Assembly: GCA_949130495.1 (NCBI GenBank)
Contig: CASBWL010000047.1
Coordinates: 186,001-250,000 of the forward strand
Direction: 5' to 3'
Source of the DNA: Sambucus nigra
Taxonomy: Eukaryota; Streptophyta; Magnoliopsida; Dipsacales; Adoxaceae
Length of the DNA stretch: 64,000 bases
Position numbers and translations under genes: made by a program. Below are positions 22,702 to 34,490 of the stretch, piece after piece (the first letter of the stretch is position 1; each line of letters starts with the position of its first letter). A model generated the notes under the pieces. It was not told where the DNA came from. It made no database searches and saw only the letters and a program-made list of their open reading frames with translations.

Positions 22702-23780
22702 ATGACGCCTAAGAGAGGGCATCCCGATAGACGCAATAGGGTTGTTGAGGATGAGGTTGGTCCTCCACCGCCATCGGGGAATATCAGTGCCGCTGATGTG
22801 GAAAATATCGTGGCCCAAGCTGTCAATGCAGCGATGACTGCAGTGGTACAGCAAATGCCACAAGCTCAAGCGAGGGGACAAGAAGCTCTAGTTCCTACGG
22901 GACCTTCTCAGTGGGAACGAGTAAGAGAGTCTTTCCTAAAGGGTTATCCCCCAGAATTCGATGGAGGTTCGGACGTGATAAGGGCAAACCAGTGGAAGAA
23001 GGACATGCAGCGCCATCCTAGAATGGTGGAATGTAGTGAGGAGAAGAAAAAGATCCTCGTTACCTTTAAGCTTGTCGGATCGGCCTTACACTGGTCAGAG
23101 TTGATGACTACGCCCAAACAAAGGGATACAATGTCGATCACCAATTTTTGGGTTTTATTTGATGGAAAGTATTTCCCTCCCGTAGTTCAAAGGGAGATGT
23201 ATAGGAAGCTTCAAGATTTAGTACAAGGGGAGAGATCGGTTGCCGAGTACGAAGAGGAGTTCACCCGACTAGCTAGTTTTATGCCGGATGAAGTGACTCC
23301 AGAAGCGAATAGGATCTCCAAATTTGTAGGAGGTTTACACTAGAGAATAAAACAACATTTGCTTGGAAACCTGGCTATTTGTGCAAAATAATAAGAAGGC
23401 TGCAGCGATGGGGAAAGTGGTTAAACCGGGAGGTAATGGGATAGGAGGGGGGACATCTTCTTCTTCCCAATCCTCGGGGAACAAGCAGAAAGAGAGGGAT
23501 CCCCATTAAAGGGATTCATCCAAACGCCAACGTTTTGGTGGGTTTAATGCTGGTGGCAATAATAATAACAGGCCGGGTCAAGGCGGTCAACAACAACAGG
23601 GAGGTAGAGGTGGAAATGGAGGTAGGGGCCAGCAGGGCCGGGGTGCGGGACAGTTCAGAAACAATCAAGGTAGGAATCAGGAGAATGCGGCTAATAAATG
23701 TTTTCAGTGTGGGGAGTTGGGCCATTATAAAAGGTCATGTCCTCAGTTGGTTGGAGGGCATCTTCCTAGGGCTCCACAAT
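22702..23780 (+). pseudogene. gag: Element B gag (capsid and zinc knuckle), broken
   Basis: ATG at 22702 directly follows 'ttctctatctcag', a strong-looking 3' splice site. The first 213 codons (to TAG 23341-23343) form the retrotransposon gag domain: a basic N-terminus, then SFLKGYPPEFDGGSD, W and hydrophobic spacing typical of plant Gypsy capsid, and LQDLVQGERSVAEYEEEF. The TAG sits where a Trp is expected (GLH-W), consistent with G-to-A. A frameshift follows near 23385. The later part is Gly/Gln/Asn-rich (NNNNRPGQGG...) and ends in a CCHC knuckle, CFQCGELGHYKRSC, at 23699-23740, the nucleic-acid-binding nucleocapsid. Further stops lie near 23507 and 23780. Confidence 0.9.
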
Positions 23781-23878
23781 AGCCGTATGTACAGTTTCCG
23801 CCCCACGCACCGAATCCGATTGCTCCTCCTGAGCAGGGGTAACTACAGTATGGACGGGTCTACCATATTCAGGAGGCT

Positions 23879-25081
23879 ATGCTTCCCCCAGACCCTCCGG
23901 CACCGCCAGCGATCGCGGGTAAGTTTCTTATCCAGGGGCATATGGGTCGAGTGCTATTTGATACGGGTGCTACACACTCTTTTATCTCTAGGAGTTTTGT
24001 TAAGACTACATATTTGATAAAGTCTACTGAGAGTACCTTCACTAGCGTTGAATCCTCTATGGGTGATGGTTCATTGATTTTCTTTGTTTGTAAAAACATA
24101 GGGGTTAATCTTGGTAATTTGTGCTTTGAGGCCGATTTACTCGTCCTTGGTATGGTCGGGTATGACATAATATTGGGTATGGATTGGCTAGTGAAATACC
24201 ATGCGATAGTAAATTGTTACGGGAAAAGTATAGTTTTCGCAGTTCCAGGACAAGAAATGTTCTTGGTTGTTATGCCTTGTATGGAAGGGAGTACGAGTGC
24301 TTATTTATATTGTATTGCGAAAGATGCATCTAGAGATGTAGTGTTTCTCCTAAATTCTCTTTCGATTGTTAGAGACTTCGAAGATGTTTTTCAGGAAATA
24401 CCGAGGTTGCCTCCAAGTCGGGAGATAGAGTTTGTGATTGATTTAATGCCGGGGACTCGACCGATTGCTAAAGCTCCATATCGAATGGCTCCTGTGGAGA
24501 TGAGGGAGTTAAGAGATCAAATTCAGCTGCTTTTGGAGCAGGGGTTTATTAAGCTTAGCACGTCACCATGGGGGCCTTTGGTATTGTTTGTGAAGAAAAG
24601 AGACGGTTCTCTCTGGTTATGCGTGGACTATAGGGAGTTGAATAAAGTCACCATCCAGAATAAATACCATTTGCCTCGCATCGATGATTTAGTTGACCAA
24701 CTTAGGGGTGCATCATACTTCTCCAAAATCGATTTGAGGATGGGGTATCATCAATTGAGGATACGGGAGCAAGATGTATCCAAGACTGCATTTCTGACCC
24801 GTTATGGATCCTATGAATTCTTGGTTATGCCTTTTGGACTAACCAATGCTCCCACTGTATTTATGGATCTTATGAACAGGGTGTTTCGGGATTTCCTTGA
24901 CCAGTTTGTTATAGTATTCATCGATGACATCCTAGTCTATTCTCAGATAGAGTCTGACCATTTTACTCACTTACGGTTGGTCCTGCAGAGATTGAGGGAT
25001 CGCAAATTGTATGCAAAATTTGAGAAATGTGGCTTTTGGTTGAAGGAAGTTCAATTTATGGGTCATGTGGTGTCATCCTAG
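23879..25081 (+). pseudogene. pol: Element B protease and reverse transcriptase, open piece of 400 codons
   Basis: Protease: [12 protein letters not shown] with the catalytic DTG at about 23954-23983, followed by a DIILGMDWL motif, as in retropepsins. Reverse transcriptase from about 24420: PYRMAP, LDQG-type linker, [13 protein letters not shown] (catalytic Asp, about 24717-24764), [12 protein letters not shown] and FIDDILVYS (24917-24943, the catalytic DD pair). The frame stops at TAG 25079-25081 just after MGHVVSS. The first codon of this open piece is not the natural start; it continues from gag after a TAA near 23840. Reverse transcription of the element RNA would be its role, but this copy is inactive. 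Confidence 0.92.
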
Positions 25082-25862
25082 GGTGTATCTGTGGATCCTA
25101 GCAAGGTGATTGCAGTTAGAGAGTGGGGTCAGCCCACGACACCTACTGAGGTTCGTAGTTTTCTGGGCTTAGCGAGTTATTATCTCAATTTATTAAGGGT
25201 TTTTCAAAAATCGCTAGCCCGATGACGAATTTGACCCGAAAGGGAGTGAGATTTGTTTGGGACAATTCTTGTCAGGCTGCATTTGATGAGCTCAAAGATA
25301 GATTGACTTCCGCTCCAGTCCTTGCATTTCCAAAATCGGGATTGGAATATCTAGTCTTACCGATGCATCTCTTCAGGGGTTAGGAGGTGTTCTTCAGCAA
25401 GAAATACAAGCTATTGCTTACGCTTCTCGTAAGTTGAAGCCTCACGAAAGGAACTATCTAGTGCATGACTTAGAGTTTGCCGCAGTTGTCTTTGCCTTGA
25501 AAATATGGAGGCATTATCTCTTGGGGGAAAAGTTTAGTCTTTTCACGGACCATAAATCGCTGCAATATTTATTTTCACAAAAGGACTTGAATATGCGTCA
25601 GCGTCGTTGGTTGGAGTTCGTGAAAGACTACCAATTTGATATCCATTATCACCCTGGAAAGGCGAACGTAGTAGCGGATGCCTTGAGTAGGAAGTCCGAG
25701 GGAGACTTAGCTGATGTGTGGAAAGCTAAGTGGAGAGAGCTCAGTCAGGAGGATGCGGTGGTAAGAGCATTCATATCTGTGATGGCCGTTACACTTAAGA
25801 TTGTGCCAAGAATTGTGGAAGCCCAGGGAAGAGATAAGGGTTGTGAAGATCACATACACTGA
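25082..25862 (+). pseudogene. pol: Element B RT connection and RNase H, frameshifted
   Basis: Sequence after the TAG still reads as the RT thumb/connection (REWGQPTTPTEVRSFLGL). It has frameshifts near 25186 and 25350. RNase H resumes open at 25434 ([28 protein letters not shown]), with Asp and His residues expected of Ty3-type RNase H. The frame ends at TGA 25860-25862. Confidence 0.9.
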
Positions 25863-26966
25863 CTATTGTCCGAAGGAGCGGAGTCATACTCGATTGGTTC
25901 TGAGGGTGGAATACACTTCCATGGAAGACTTATTGTTCCTGAAGAAGGGGACTTATGATGAGCGGTGATGGCGGAATCTCACGGGTCGAAATTTTCGGTA
26001 CATCCGGGTGGGGACAAGATGTACCAAGATATGCGTCGTCAGTATTGGTGGGATGGTATGAAGAGGGATATCTCGGAGTTTGTATCCCAATGCACTACTT
26101 GTCAGTTGCTTAAGATCGACCACCAGCGGTTGACAGGTTTGTTACAACCGTTGGAGATTCCAGTGTGGAAATGGGAAAGCATTTCGATGGACTTCATTAC
26201 GGGCTTGCCTAGATCACAGAGGGGTCATGATTCAATTTGGGTAATTGTCGATAGGTTGACTAAATCGGCACACTTCTTGCCCGTACGTACGGATTATGAT
26301 ACCGCTTGCTATGCCCAATTATTTATCGAGGAGCTCGTTAGACTTCATGGGGTACCTTTAAATATTGTTCCCGACAGAGATAAGATATTTGTGTCCCACT
26401 TTTGGTGAAGTTTACAAGAGGCATTGGGGTCTGAGTTGAAGTTAAGCTATTCCTATCATCCTCAAACAGATGGTCAAACTGAGAGGGTAAACCAGATGTT
26501 GGAGGATATGCTTCGAATGTGCATGCTTAATTTCAAGGGCTGTTGGGAACAATACCTCCAATTGGTTGAGTTTGCTTACAACAACTCATACCAATTTACT
26601 ATTGGAATGGCACCTTATGAAGCTCTGTATGGTCGTCCATGTAGTTCGCCCTCTTGTTGGTTGGAAGTGGGTGATAACAAGTTCCTTGGACCTGAAATGA
26701 TCCAGGACACTTATTCAAAGATAGAACTCATTCGAAATCGCATTCGGATAGCTCAAGACCATCATAAGAGCTATGCTGATGCGGGTAGGAGACATATCGA
26801 ATTGGAGATTCGAGACCAAGTTTTGGTGCGAGTGTCACCAATGAAGGGCATTAAGCGTTTCGGAAAGAAAGGGAAGCTTGCACCACGTTTTGTTGGACCC
26901 TTCCCAGTTATTGTGAAAGTTGGTCCCGTGGCGTATCAACTTGCTTTACCGGAGCCTTTGCAATGA
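25863..26966 (+). pseudogene. pol: Element B integrase, broken
   Basis: Zinc-binding HHCC part: HGSKFSVHPGG...CTTCQ (about 25980-26105). Catalytic core: MDFITGLP (first Asp), IVPDRD (second Asp; usually SDRD) and [13 protein letters not shown] (Glu). Stops interrupt it: a TGA pair at about 25954-25959 where element D reads Arg-Trp, TGA at 26406-26408, and TGA at 26964-26966. The C-terminal part contains GDQVLVRVSP-like and APRFVGPF motifs, which in this family bind DNA and direct insertion. Confidence 0.9.
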
Positions 26967-27233
26967 ATCCACGATGTCTTCCATGTCTCCTCCTTGAAGA
27001 AGTACAAGAGATGCGAGGGTGCCCTTTGGCACATCCCTTTTGAGGATATTGAGTTGAAACCTGATGTTTCATATGAAGAACAACCGATTGCTATTCTTGA
27101 GTGTGGGGAGCGCAGGTTAAGGTCTTGTGTGGTGACCTTGGTGAGAGTCCAATGGAGTCATCACAATGAAAAGGAATCAATGTGAGAGCGTGAGGATGAC
27201 ATGCGGGAGAGATATCCGCGTCTCTTCTTATAA
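26967..27233 (+). pseudogene. pol: Element B integrase C-terminal chromodomain-like tail
   Basis: Reads IHDVFHVSSLKKYKRC, then SYEEQPIAIL, then RLRS..VTLVRVQWSHHNEKESM. A TGA (27183-27185) replaces the Trp found in element D (EESTWERE). It ends RYPRLFL at TAA 27231-27233. Chromodomain-type tails of plant chromoviruses are thought to steer integration to heterochromatin, which fits the nested insertions here. Confidence 0.88.
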
Positions 27234-27268
27234 GGAACGTTTGAATTTTGGGGACAAAATTCTCTCAT

Positions 27269-27279
27269 AAGGGGGGGAG
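27269..27279 (+). other. Polypurine tract of element B
   Basis: AAGGGGGGGAG, three bases before the 3' LTR at 27282. Confidence 0.85.
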
Positions 27280-28092
27280 TATGTAATAACCCTCCCTTAT
27301 GAGAACATATTTTTTATTTTCTTACTAGTTATGGTAATTAATTATAAAATGTTGGGTTATGAATTGAGTAGTAACTTAATGAGGAAAAGTTAATATTTTC
27401 TATGAGGTTTCATGTTTACCGTAACTATAGATAATTATGGCCATGTTATGTTTTATAATATCATGAGAATTAAAAAGATATTTGGCTTAATAATGAGACC
27501 GGGACTTCAAATGAATTATAAAATATCCAAATGATAATTTGGAGGCCGTAGATGAGTCCGGAACGTGCAAGATAGTCAAATAATGTGCCATATTGTATTT
27601 TGAGGTTTTGGGCATTTTTGACTGATTTTGCCTTAAATATGCTGTTGCGTATTATTTTATCACGATATCGATTAATTAAGTTGGGATTTTGACTAAAGGC
27701 ACGATTTATGTCTTGGGTAAGTCACTATTCACCTAATTGTATTTCCTAAACCTAGAGAGCTAGAGAGAGGAAGAGAAAGAGTAGAGAGAAGAAAAGAGAT
27801 TGAAGATTTGAGAGGGATTCTTGCTCCTACACCAAGAAAATCTGTAATTGCTGAATTGAGGCAAGTTTACTACTTGCTATTTATGGCTTAAGATAAATGA
27901 TTTGTGTGAGAATGGTGTATGGATTATGGTTTACTAGTTTAGGGTTTGTATGTTGGTTGGTTTTGAATCAATTAAGAATAGTTGAATGTTTATTGATGGT
28001 GGTAGTAGTAGTAGCATTTATGTTGTGTAGGTGATAATATGAGTTGACTTTGGGTTTTGCTTGAAATGAGGAGTCTTGGTCTAGGTCTGTAG

Positions 28093-28305
28093 AGACCGGT
28101 CGACCGCAGTTCTGAGACCGGTCGACCGGGTCTTCGGGAGAGGGTACACTGCATTTCTTTCAAAGGCTTAAAATTATGGCACGGTCGACCACGGTCCGTG
28201 ACCGGTCGACCGGTCCTACCGAAATAAACTTTCTGCTTTTCTTCTTAGGCCAAATCTTGAGACGCGGTCGACCGTGGTATTGGGGTCGGTCGACCGGTCC
28301 CCTAT
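28093..28305 (+). repeat. Palindrome cluster in element B 3' LTR
   Basis: Six GGTCGACC-centred palindromes in three pairs, as in the 5' LTR. The last one is perfect here (GGTCGGTCGACCGGTCC region) but decayed in the 5' LTR. Confidence 0.87.
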
Positions 28306-29039
28306 TTTCTTCCCAAACATCTTACTTTCATTCTTTAATCTTTTCTTTCATAGGAACTTAGGGACCTTCTTAAATGAATTAAATGTAGGGTCTTGGAGTA
28401 TTAGTTGAGTTGGGTCGACACCCTAGACTCGAAGGGGTTCATCTAGGGTTCACTTCAAGGGGGGGAGTTTAAAGAAATGTTTAGGCATTTCTTCTGTCGT
28501 GTAGTTTTATAAGAATTTAGGAAATCTTAAGGTCGAATTTGGAGACTTTAGGAGTAAATGTGAACTAGATCTTACTTGATGATTTGTATAAAGTCCAAAA
28601 AGGGACATTTGGAAGAAATAACTTGGGAATTTAAATATTCTTCGAGGTTATTAGAATTAGGTGAAGTACACAACCATAATGCTTTTGATAAAATGTAAAA
28701 TGGATAAAGTAAATGACAATTTACTAAATCATGTATTGGAAATTAATAAAATGGATATTACACACCTCTCTAAATACCATCTTAAGGGAAGTCCATGCGT
28801 GAGGTGAAGCCCCCTGGCTAATGAATGCAGGGTGGATATAGTCCTAGGACATATGAGCGCTTGTTTATTTTTTTCTGTGATGGGTAGGAGATTCCGGGTG
28901 TGGTCTTGACTACCCCGCAGGCATATGGCCGCTTCCCGACGTTTCGATAGGATCCCAGGTTGTCTTATGTAGGCCCTGAGAGATGATGGTTATTTTGGGC
29001 GCGCACAGTGGGGAAACCCGGACGGGAGGTCTTAGAATC

Positions 29040-29041
<2 letters not shown>

Positions 29042-29078
<37 letters not shown>
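29042..29078. repeat. (AT)n microsatellite
   Basis: Uninterrupted TA dinucleotides of about 37 bp in the element B 3' LTR. Confidence 0.95.
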
Positions 29079-29081
<3 letters not shown>

Positions 29082-29973
29082 TATAACTATTCTATTATCG
29101 AGTTGGACTCGATGGAACACTAATGCCATAAAGAGCAAAGTATATGCCACAAAGAGCATACTGTTGAGATAAGTGCCTTAAAGAGCACATGATAATAGTT
29201 GTATTCCTGATAAGGAATGGAAAGGAGATAAAAGGAAAATTATGAAAGATGAAAAAGGCTCATGATTACTTATTTTCCCTTATATAATTGAATTTCACTT
29301 TAATAACCATTTAACTACTTTAGTTCCTTACATGATGTTAGCATGCTAGAATACCATCTTTATCATCCATGCTTAATTATTCCATCCTTGTCATACTTGT
29401 CATTTATCTGGTGATCACATATAGCCGGCCTCTGACCGGTTCTTCTTTCTTGTTGTATATGTACATATTATCCGTTCAGGTGTTCCGCCGCAAGGTCGCC
29501 CGTAATGACCGTCCTACCCCTGAGTCTTTCAAGGAGCCGTGACATTTTGCCGGTTTCAGGTGATATTTTGTGTAGACACCTCCATTTTTGTTTCTAGCTA
29601 TGTTCAGTCTTTATTCGGGCGTGTTGCCCATATGGTTGTAATTGTATAATGGATGTACTATGTAACACCTAAGAATTAATGTGAATGGTGTAAATTCTAT
29701 TGACCGATGTTTCATTCGGTCCTTTCTTTATTATTGTGGGTCTATATATATATACTTGTGGGAGTTTCCACCCTCTTTTCTACTATGGGTTGTTGAAAAT
29801 GCTTTCTTTTAAATTTCAACTCAAATTTTGATAACCCGTTTTCTTGAATATAGTGTGGTTATTCTGTATACTTCTTATGTTGTTGTGATGTTGAGAATGA
29901 TATCAATCCATGATTCTTGTTTTATCGGGGTATTGGGCTGGCCACCCCATATTTCGGATAGCGGGTTGTCTCA

Positions 29974-31345
29974 CCTATTTGATTAAAAAGAGGAATGCTA
30001 TAGGAACCAGCTAAATGCATCGGAATACCGCCACCGGCTGATGTGGCTAACTGAGTTGGCAAGCACTCATGCAAGTAAATAAGCCTAAACCAAGAGAAAC
30101 GTTTCTTGCGTGGCCTGATGATGATGTTTATCCAATCAACAACTTCCATTTGGGAGTTAAAAACTCATCCTAGTCATTAATTTTTTGTTTGTAAAATATA
30201 ACTATCAAGTAAAAAAAAACAGTACAATCAAAAATCATAAATACACGTTATATATAAATATATGAAACAAAACACATGTTATATAAATATATGTAACAAA
30301 ATAAAAACTTTGTAATGATATTTCTTTTTAGTTTTTATTTCCGAATTAAATCTCATTTATATCTTAGAATTTGATAAACTTGGCTACGCATCGTGTGGCC
30401 TGCATATTAGTATTTACTATTTTGAGACTCAAAATATGTGCCCTAAGTGCACAAATTATTATTTTCCTTATAGGGTTAATTTTAATTACAAATAATTGTT
30501 TTTCCAAAAAGATTACCACAAATTTATGTCTGCATTATGAAAATACGTGAAGATAAAATTGAAATATCCTATGTACACTAATCAAATTCTTAAACCCCAA
30601 AAGATACCGACAAGTATAATAAGCCGAAGAAGATAATATTTTACTGTATTTTGGAAGTGAGACTCAATAAACAAACATTAAATTCATACAATATAGAATG
30701 GAAGCGTTATATTTCTCTTTCATAAAGTCATGGGTTTTGATGTGTACCTTGTTTGTATGAGACTTGTGAATAAAGATACCAGTTGTACATATCAGTAACT
30801 TTCGTATAAATGTGCTGTTTTCGCCAAAAACAATATGGCAACTACAAAAATTGAGTTTTTATACTCGTTAGGAATTATATTTGGAAAATAAACCGTCGAC
30901 AAAGAGTAATTAGACTCATTGTTAGCAAATTCGTGTCAAAATCACCTTCACTAAGTCCAAACTCACTAAGCCTTCGGTATTTTACATATCATGTCCTATC
31001 AGGTTTGTATTTTGTTTCCACCATGTTCACATCATTTTGTTACGGGTCATATCATTTAGTTATAGTAAAAAATTATACAAAACTTGATTCGATAAGTTGT
31101 CGTCTGTTGCAGATCCATCAATTAGGAATCCGATCTGGTCATGGCTCCACCCAAACTAGTTAAAAAAGTGATAGGATAATGTCTTGGGAACGGGTGGTAT
31201 CTCAATATGCTTCTCCTACTATTAAGGCAACATGGTTCACACATCAAAATAATAAAAATTAGTGCACGTTTGTTTTAAGTTCCACACTATAAAACATTCC
31301 AAAAACACCTTAATATGAAGTGTGATGCAACAATTTCTCAGTTAA
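29974..31345. repeat. Tandem repeat unit 3, last fragment with large internal deletion
   Basis: Starts with the second copy of CCTAT and carries the unit leader to about 30300. It then jumps directly to sequence equivalent to about 4185 of unit 1. Some 3.3 kb, including the foldback and the charged-protein ORF, is missing. The junction carries a short local duplication ('tatataaatatatg' occurs twice, 30250-30295). The tail then continues normally into unit 4. Confidence 0.88.
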
Positions 31346-31842
31346 TCTCAGAAACAAGTCAGAAGTAATGGAGTTAGTTTTCAAACATCTAATAACAATT
31401 TGAAAGGGTGTAATATCTCATCAAACTACCCAAAATGAAATGAAGGAGAAGTTACACATATCATATCACATTATGTTGAATTTTACTAATCAGATAGAAA
31501 AAGTATGAAATAAGGAAATATCAGAATGATGGCTTTATATCAAAAAATATATTTGTGACATATCATAACTATCAAAAAACAATTTTTTTTTTCAAATTAA
31601 GGTAAAGTTAAAGAAATATGTGTTATTTCTCTTTCAAAATACCATACAAACACTAAATGAAAAATAATTTTTGAGAGCCTTTGGTTTTCTTAAGGCTCAT
31701 AATATTTTTGGCTCTAATTTCACATATATATTTATCTTAACTTATAAGTTATGATAGCCCAAACAGAATTTGTATAGTATTAATATTATTGTACTTATTT
31801 TAAATTTCCAATTCACCCATTTAATTTGATCTAATTATAAAA

Positions 31843-32112
31843 TTAGGCATGATCAACGGAAATAATGGAATAAAAAATGATCGAAAAGTGAAGCTTCATA
31901 TCTGTATTCCAATGATATATGGATGGATCCATTTGACCTATTTGATTAAAAAGAGAAATGCTATAGGAACCGGCTAAATGCATCGGAATACCCCCACTGG
32001 CTGATGTGGCTAACTGAGTTGGCAAGCACCCATGCAAGTAAATAAGCCTAAACCAAGAGAAATGTTTCTTGCGTGGCCTGATGATGACGTTTATCCAAAC
32101 AAGAACTTCCAT
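31843..32112 (-). CDS. Small conserved ORF of the repeat leader (89 aa, unit 4)
   Basis: Same ORF starting MEVLVWINVIIRPR, ending four codons early (...SVDHA, stop at 31843). Unknown function; coding status uncertain. Confidence 0.2.
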   Translation of the reverse strand: MEVLVWINVIIRPRKKHFSWFRLIYLHGCLPTQLATSASGGIPMHLAGSYSISLFNQIGQMDPSIYHWNTDMKLHFSIIFYSIISVDHA

Positions 32113-32386
32113 TTGGGAGTTAAAAACACATCCAAGTCATTAATTTTTTGTTTGTAAAATATAACTTTCAAGTTAAAAAAAATACTACAATCAAAAATCA
32201 TAAATACACGTTATATATAAATATATGTAACAAAACATATGTTACTATTATGTTTTAAAATTAGATAATACAAGACACGGAATCATTTTTTTTACTTAAC
32301 ACAAACCAATTAAAAAGTTACACAATAGGATTATGAATCATCTAGTTTTTAACAAACAAGATCACGATCCAAATAAAAAAGCGAGC

Positions 32387-33300
32387 GCGGATCCGCATCA
32401 TTTAATGGATCTGGGTTGGCGCTACAAATCGGTTTTAAAACTTTTTTTATTTTGATTATCACTGCTTTTTTAAAAGTTGTTTGATAAAAATATCTTTTGC
32501 TTCTGTCAAAATTGTTTTTTATTGTTACAAACATCTTTTTGCTAAAAAAAATGTTTGTTCTTTTGTTCTTGTTGTGTCGTGTCATATGTCTCGGTTGAGA
32601 TATGCTGACATGACATGTTCGATTGGTAATTGTCTTATGAATGTGGGGTCACGCCAGCGATAATAACCAGTGTCACGATCGCCACTATACATTTTTCAAA
32701 AATACATATAGTTGTTGCCTTCTAAAAAAAAGAGGAAAATGCAGTTTTAACGAAAACCAAACAAAATTAAATAAAAAATATTTTCAGCAAAATACATTTT
32801 TTTAACTAGTTTAAACACAAAAAAAAGTTCTTAACCTAAAAAAAACAGCTTGATCGAAACATAAAAACACGTTTTTTTATCAAAGTAAAAAACGTTTGAC
32901 CCAAGAAAAACAAGTTTGAAACATGTCAACATCAATTTATATGTGTCGATCGCGACACTGGTTATTGTTTGTGGATCACAACATGTGATGTTAGTGTATC
33001 GCAACTGACACAAATGACACGACACGACACGAGATGACAAAAACAAAAGAAAAACCTTTTTTTAGCAAAAATCATTCTTATGAATAAAAAACAATTTTGA
33101 CAAATTTTATAGATTTTTTTAAAGAAAATAGCGTTTCTTAAACTAGTTTTAACACAAAAAATAGATTTAAGGGAGAAAAAAAGAACAACATTATCAAAAA
33201 TAAATAAATAACAGTTTTTATCAAAATAAAAAAATGTTTTAAAATCGATATGTTAGTGCCACTACCGCGATCCCACATCCATTAAAATATGCGGATCCGC
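32387..33300. repeat. 0.9-kb foldback, unit 4
   Basis: Same structure, with both GCGGATCCGC ends intact. The adjoining arm on the right reads 'attaaaatat' instead of 'attaaatgat', which weakens the pairing next to the end. Confidence 0.73.
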
Positions 33301-34490
33301 GTCGGCGACAATAACCGCTGCCTACAACACGATCATGTCTAAATGAAAAATGGCATAATGGGAACTCTTATTTAGGCAAAAAATATATATTTTGTATTGT
33401 GTCGTATTTTAATTGATTCGTGCTCATCTAAATAAAAATAAGAATTTGTGTTACCGTGTTTCATTTTTAATTGGTTGTGTTAGTGTTAGGTACAAAAATG
33501 TGAAGGTCATGTCCTGTTTTAATTGGTTCGTAACAGTGTTAGATAAATAAAAAAATGTATATTTCATATTGTGTTGCATTTTATTTGATTCATGCTCATG
33601 TTAAAAAAAATAGGAATTGATGTTGTCTCGTGTTATTTTTAAATTGTCATGTCCGTGTTTGGTAAATAAAAATGAAGGTCGTATTCTAATTTAAATTGTT
33701 CGAGATCGTGTTAGATAAATAAAATAAAAATCTTATTGTGTCATATTTTAATTGAGTCCTCTTCATATTTAGAGATTAATTTATAATATTTTAAAATTAT
33801 TTATTTGAAATTAAAATGAAAATTAGAATAAGAGAGAAAATATTAGTTATGATTAAAATTTTGTCCATTAAACTCCAATCAATCCAACAATATAAATAAA
33901 GAAGTTAAATTATTATGACAAATCATCTTGTTCTAAATTGAAGTGGCATGCCATGTCAGCCACTTGAGTTAGGCGGTAAGCTTTTGTCGGTACATAAAGC
34001 AATTTCTCTAAATGAAAAATATCACAAATATTTTTTATACAATATAAAATTTCATCTCAAAACTTTTTTTTCCAAGGTAGATTGTGAAAAAAAATTAATT
34101 CTGCATTACGTAATTTAATTCAGACATTAGTAAAAGAATAAATACATGCAGATTGCATCGTTATTAAAAAAAATTTCCAAAACAGAAATAAAGCTTAAAA
34201 AGTACAAACCAAATAAATCTTGAGTCAGGGAGAAAGTTATTAACATGTAGTAAATTCATGTAATAATAGAGAATGGGAACACAGTTTCATAACATCCATG
34301 TATTGAAACAGATCCAAACAAAAATTGCCCAAAAATACAATTATGTTCTTACCCATTTTAAAAACTTATTATCCCACGAACACCATTTCAATCATTGACA
34401 GCAAACCCAAATACATCTCCCACCACTTTATTCATATATAAAATATAAATATATAAGCTAGCCTTGGATAATAGAAGCACCCATGCCGCA

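Larger units (their letters stand above)
19850..29973 (+). mobile_element. Element B: full-length, decayed Ty3/Gypsy chromovirus, TSD CCTAT
   Basis: CCTAT flanks both ends (19845-19849 and 29974-29978) in tandem-repeat sequence. LTRs are 19850-22522 and 27282-29973. The PBS is at 22525 and the PPT at 27269-27279. The interior encodes gag with a CCHC knuckle, protease, RT, RNase H, integrase and a C-terminal chromodomain-like tail in that order, the Ty3/Gypsy order. The tail (SYEEQPIAIL...RLRS...VRVQWSHH) places it in plant chromoviruses, most like Tekay/Del. Many stops and several frameshifts make it non-coding now. Confidence 0.95.
27282..29973 (+). repeat. Element B, 3' LTR (2,692 bp)
   Basis: Very similar to the 5' LTR by eye, so insertion is relatively recent compared with the decay of the coding region. 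Palindrome cluster at 28093-28305, with some CpG positions changed (CACGGTCGACCACGG for TGCGGTCGACCGCGG). An (AT)n run at 29042-29078 is longer than its counterpart in the 5' LTR (about 21615-21628). Ends GGGTTGTCTCA. Confidence 0.92.

Noticed and set aside
23535..24017. Second plus-strand ORF of 160 codons overlapping gag/protease of element B
   Set aside because: Out-of-frame shadow of the zinc-knuckle and protease region.
19850..29973. Pararetrovirus (caulimovirid) integration
   Set aside because: Long LTRs, target site duplications, integrase with HHCC and chromodomain tail show a Ty3/Gypsy retrotransposon.
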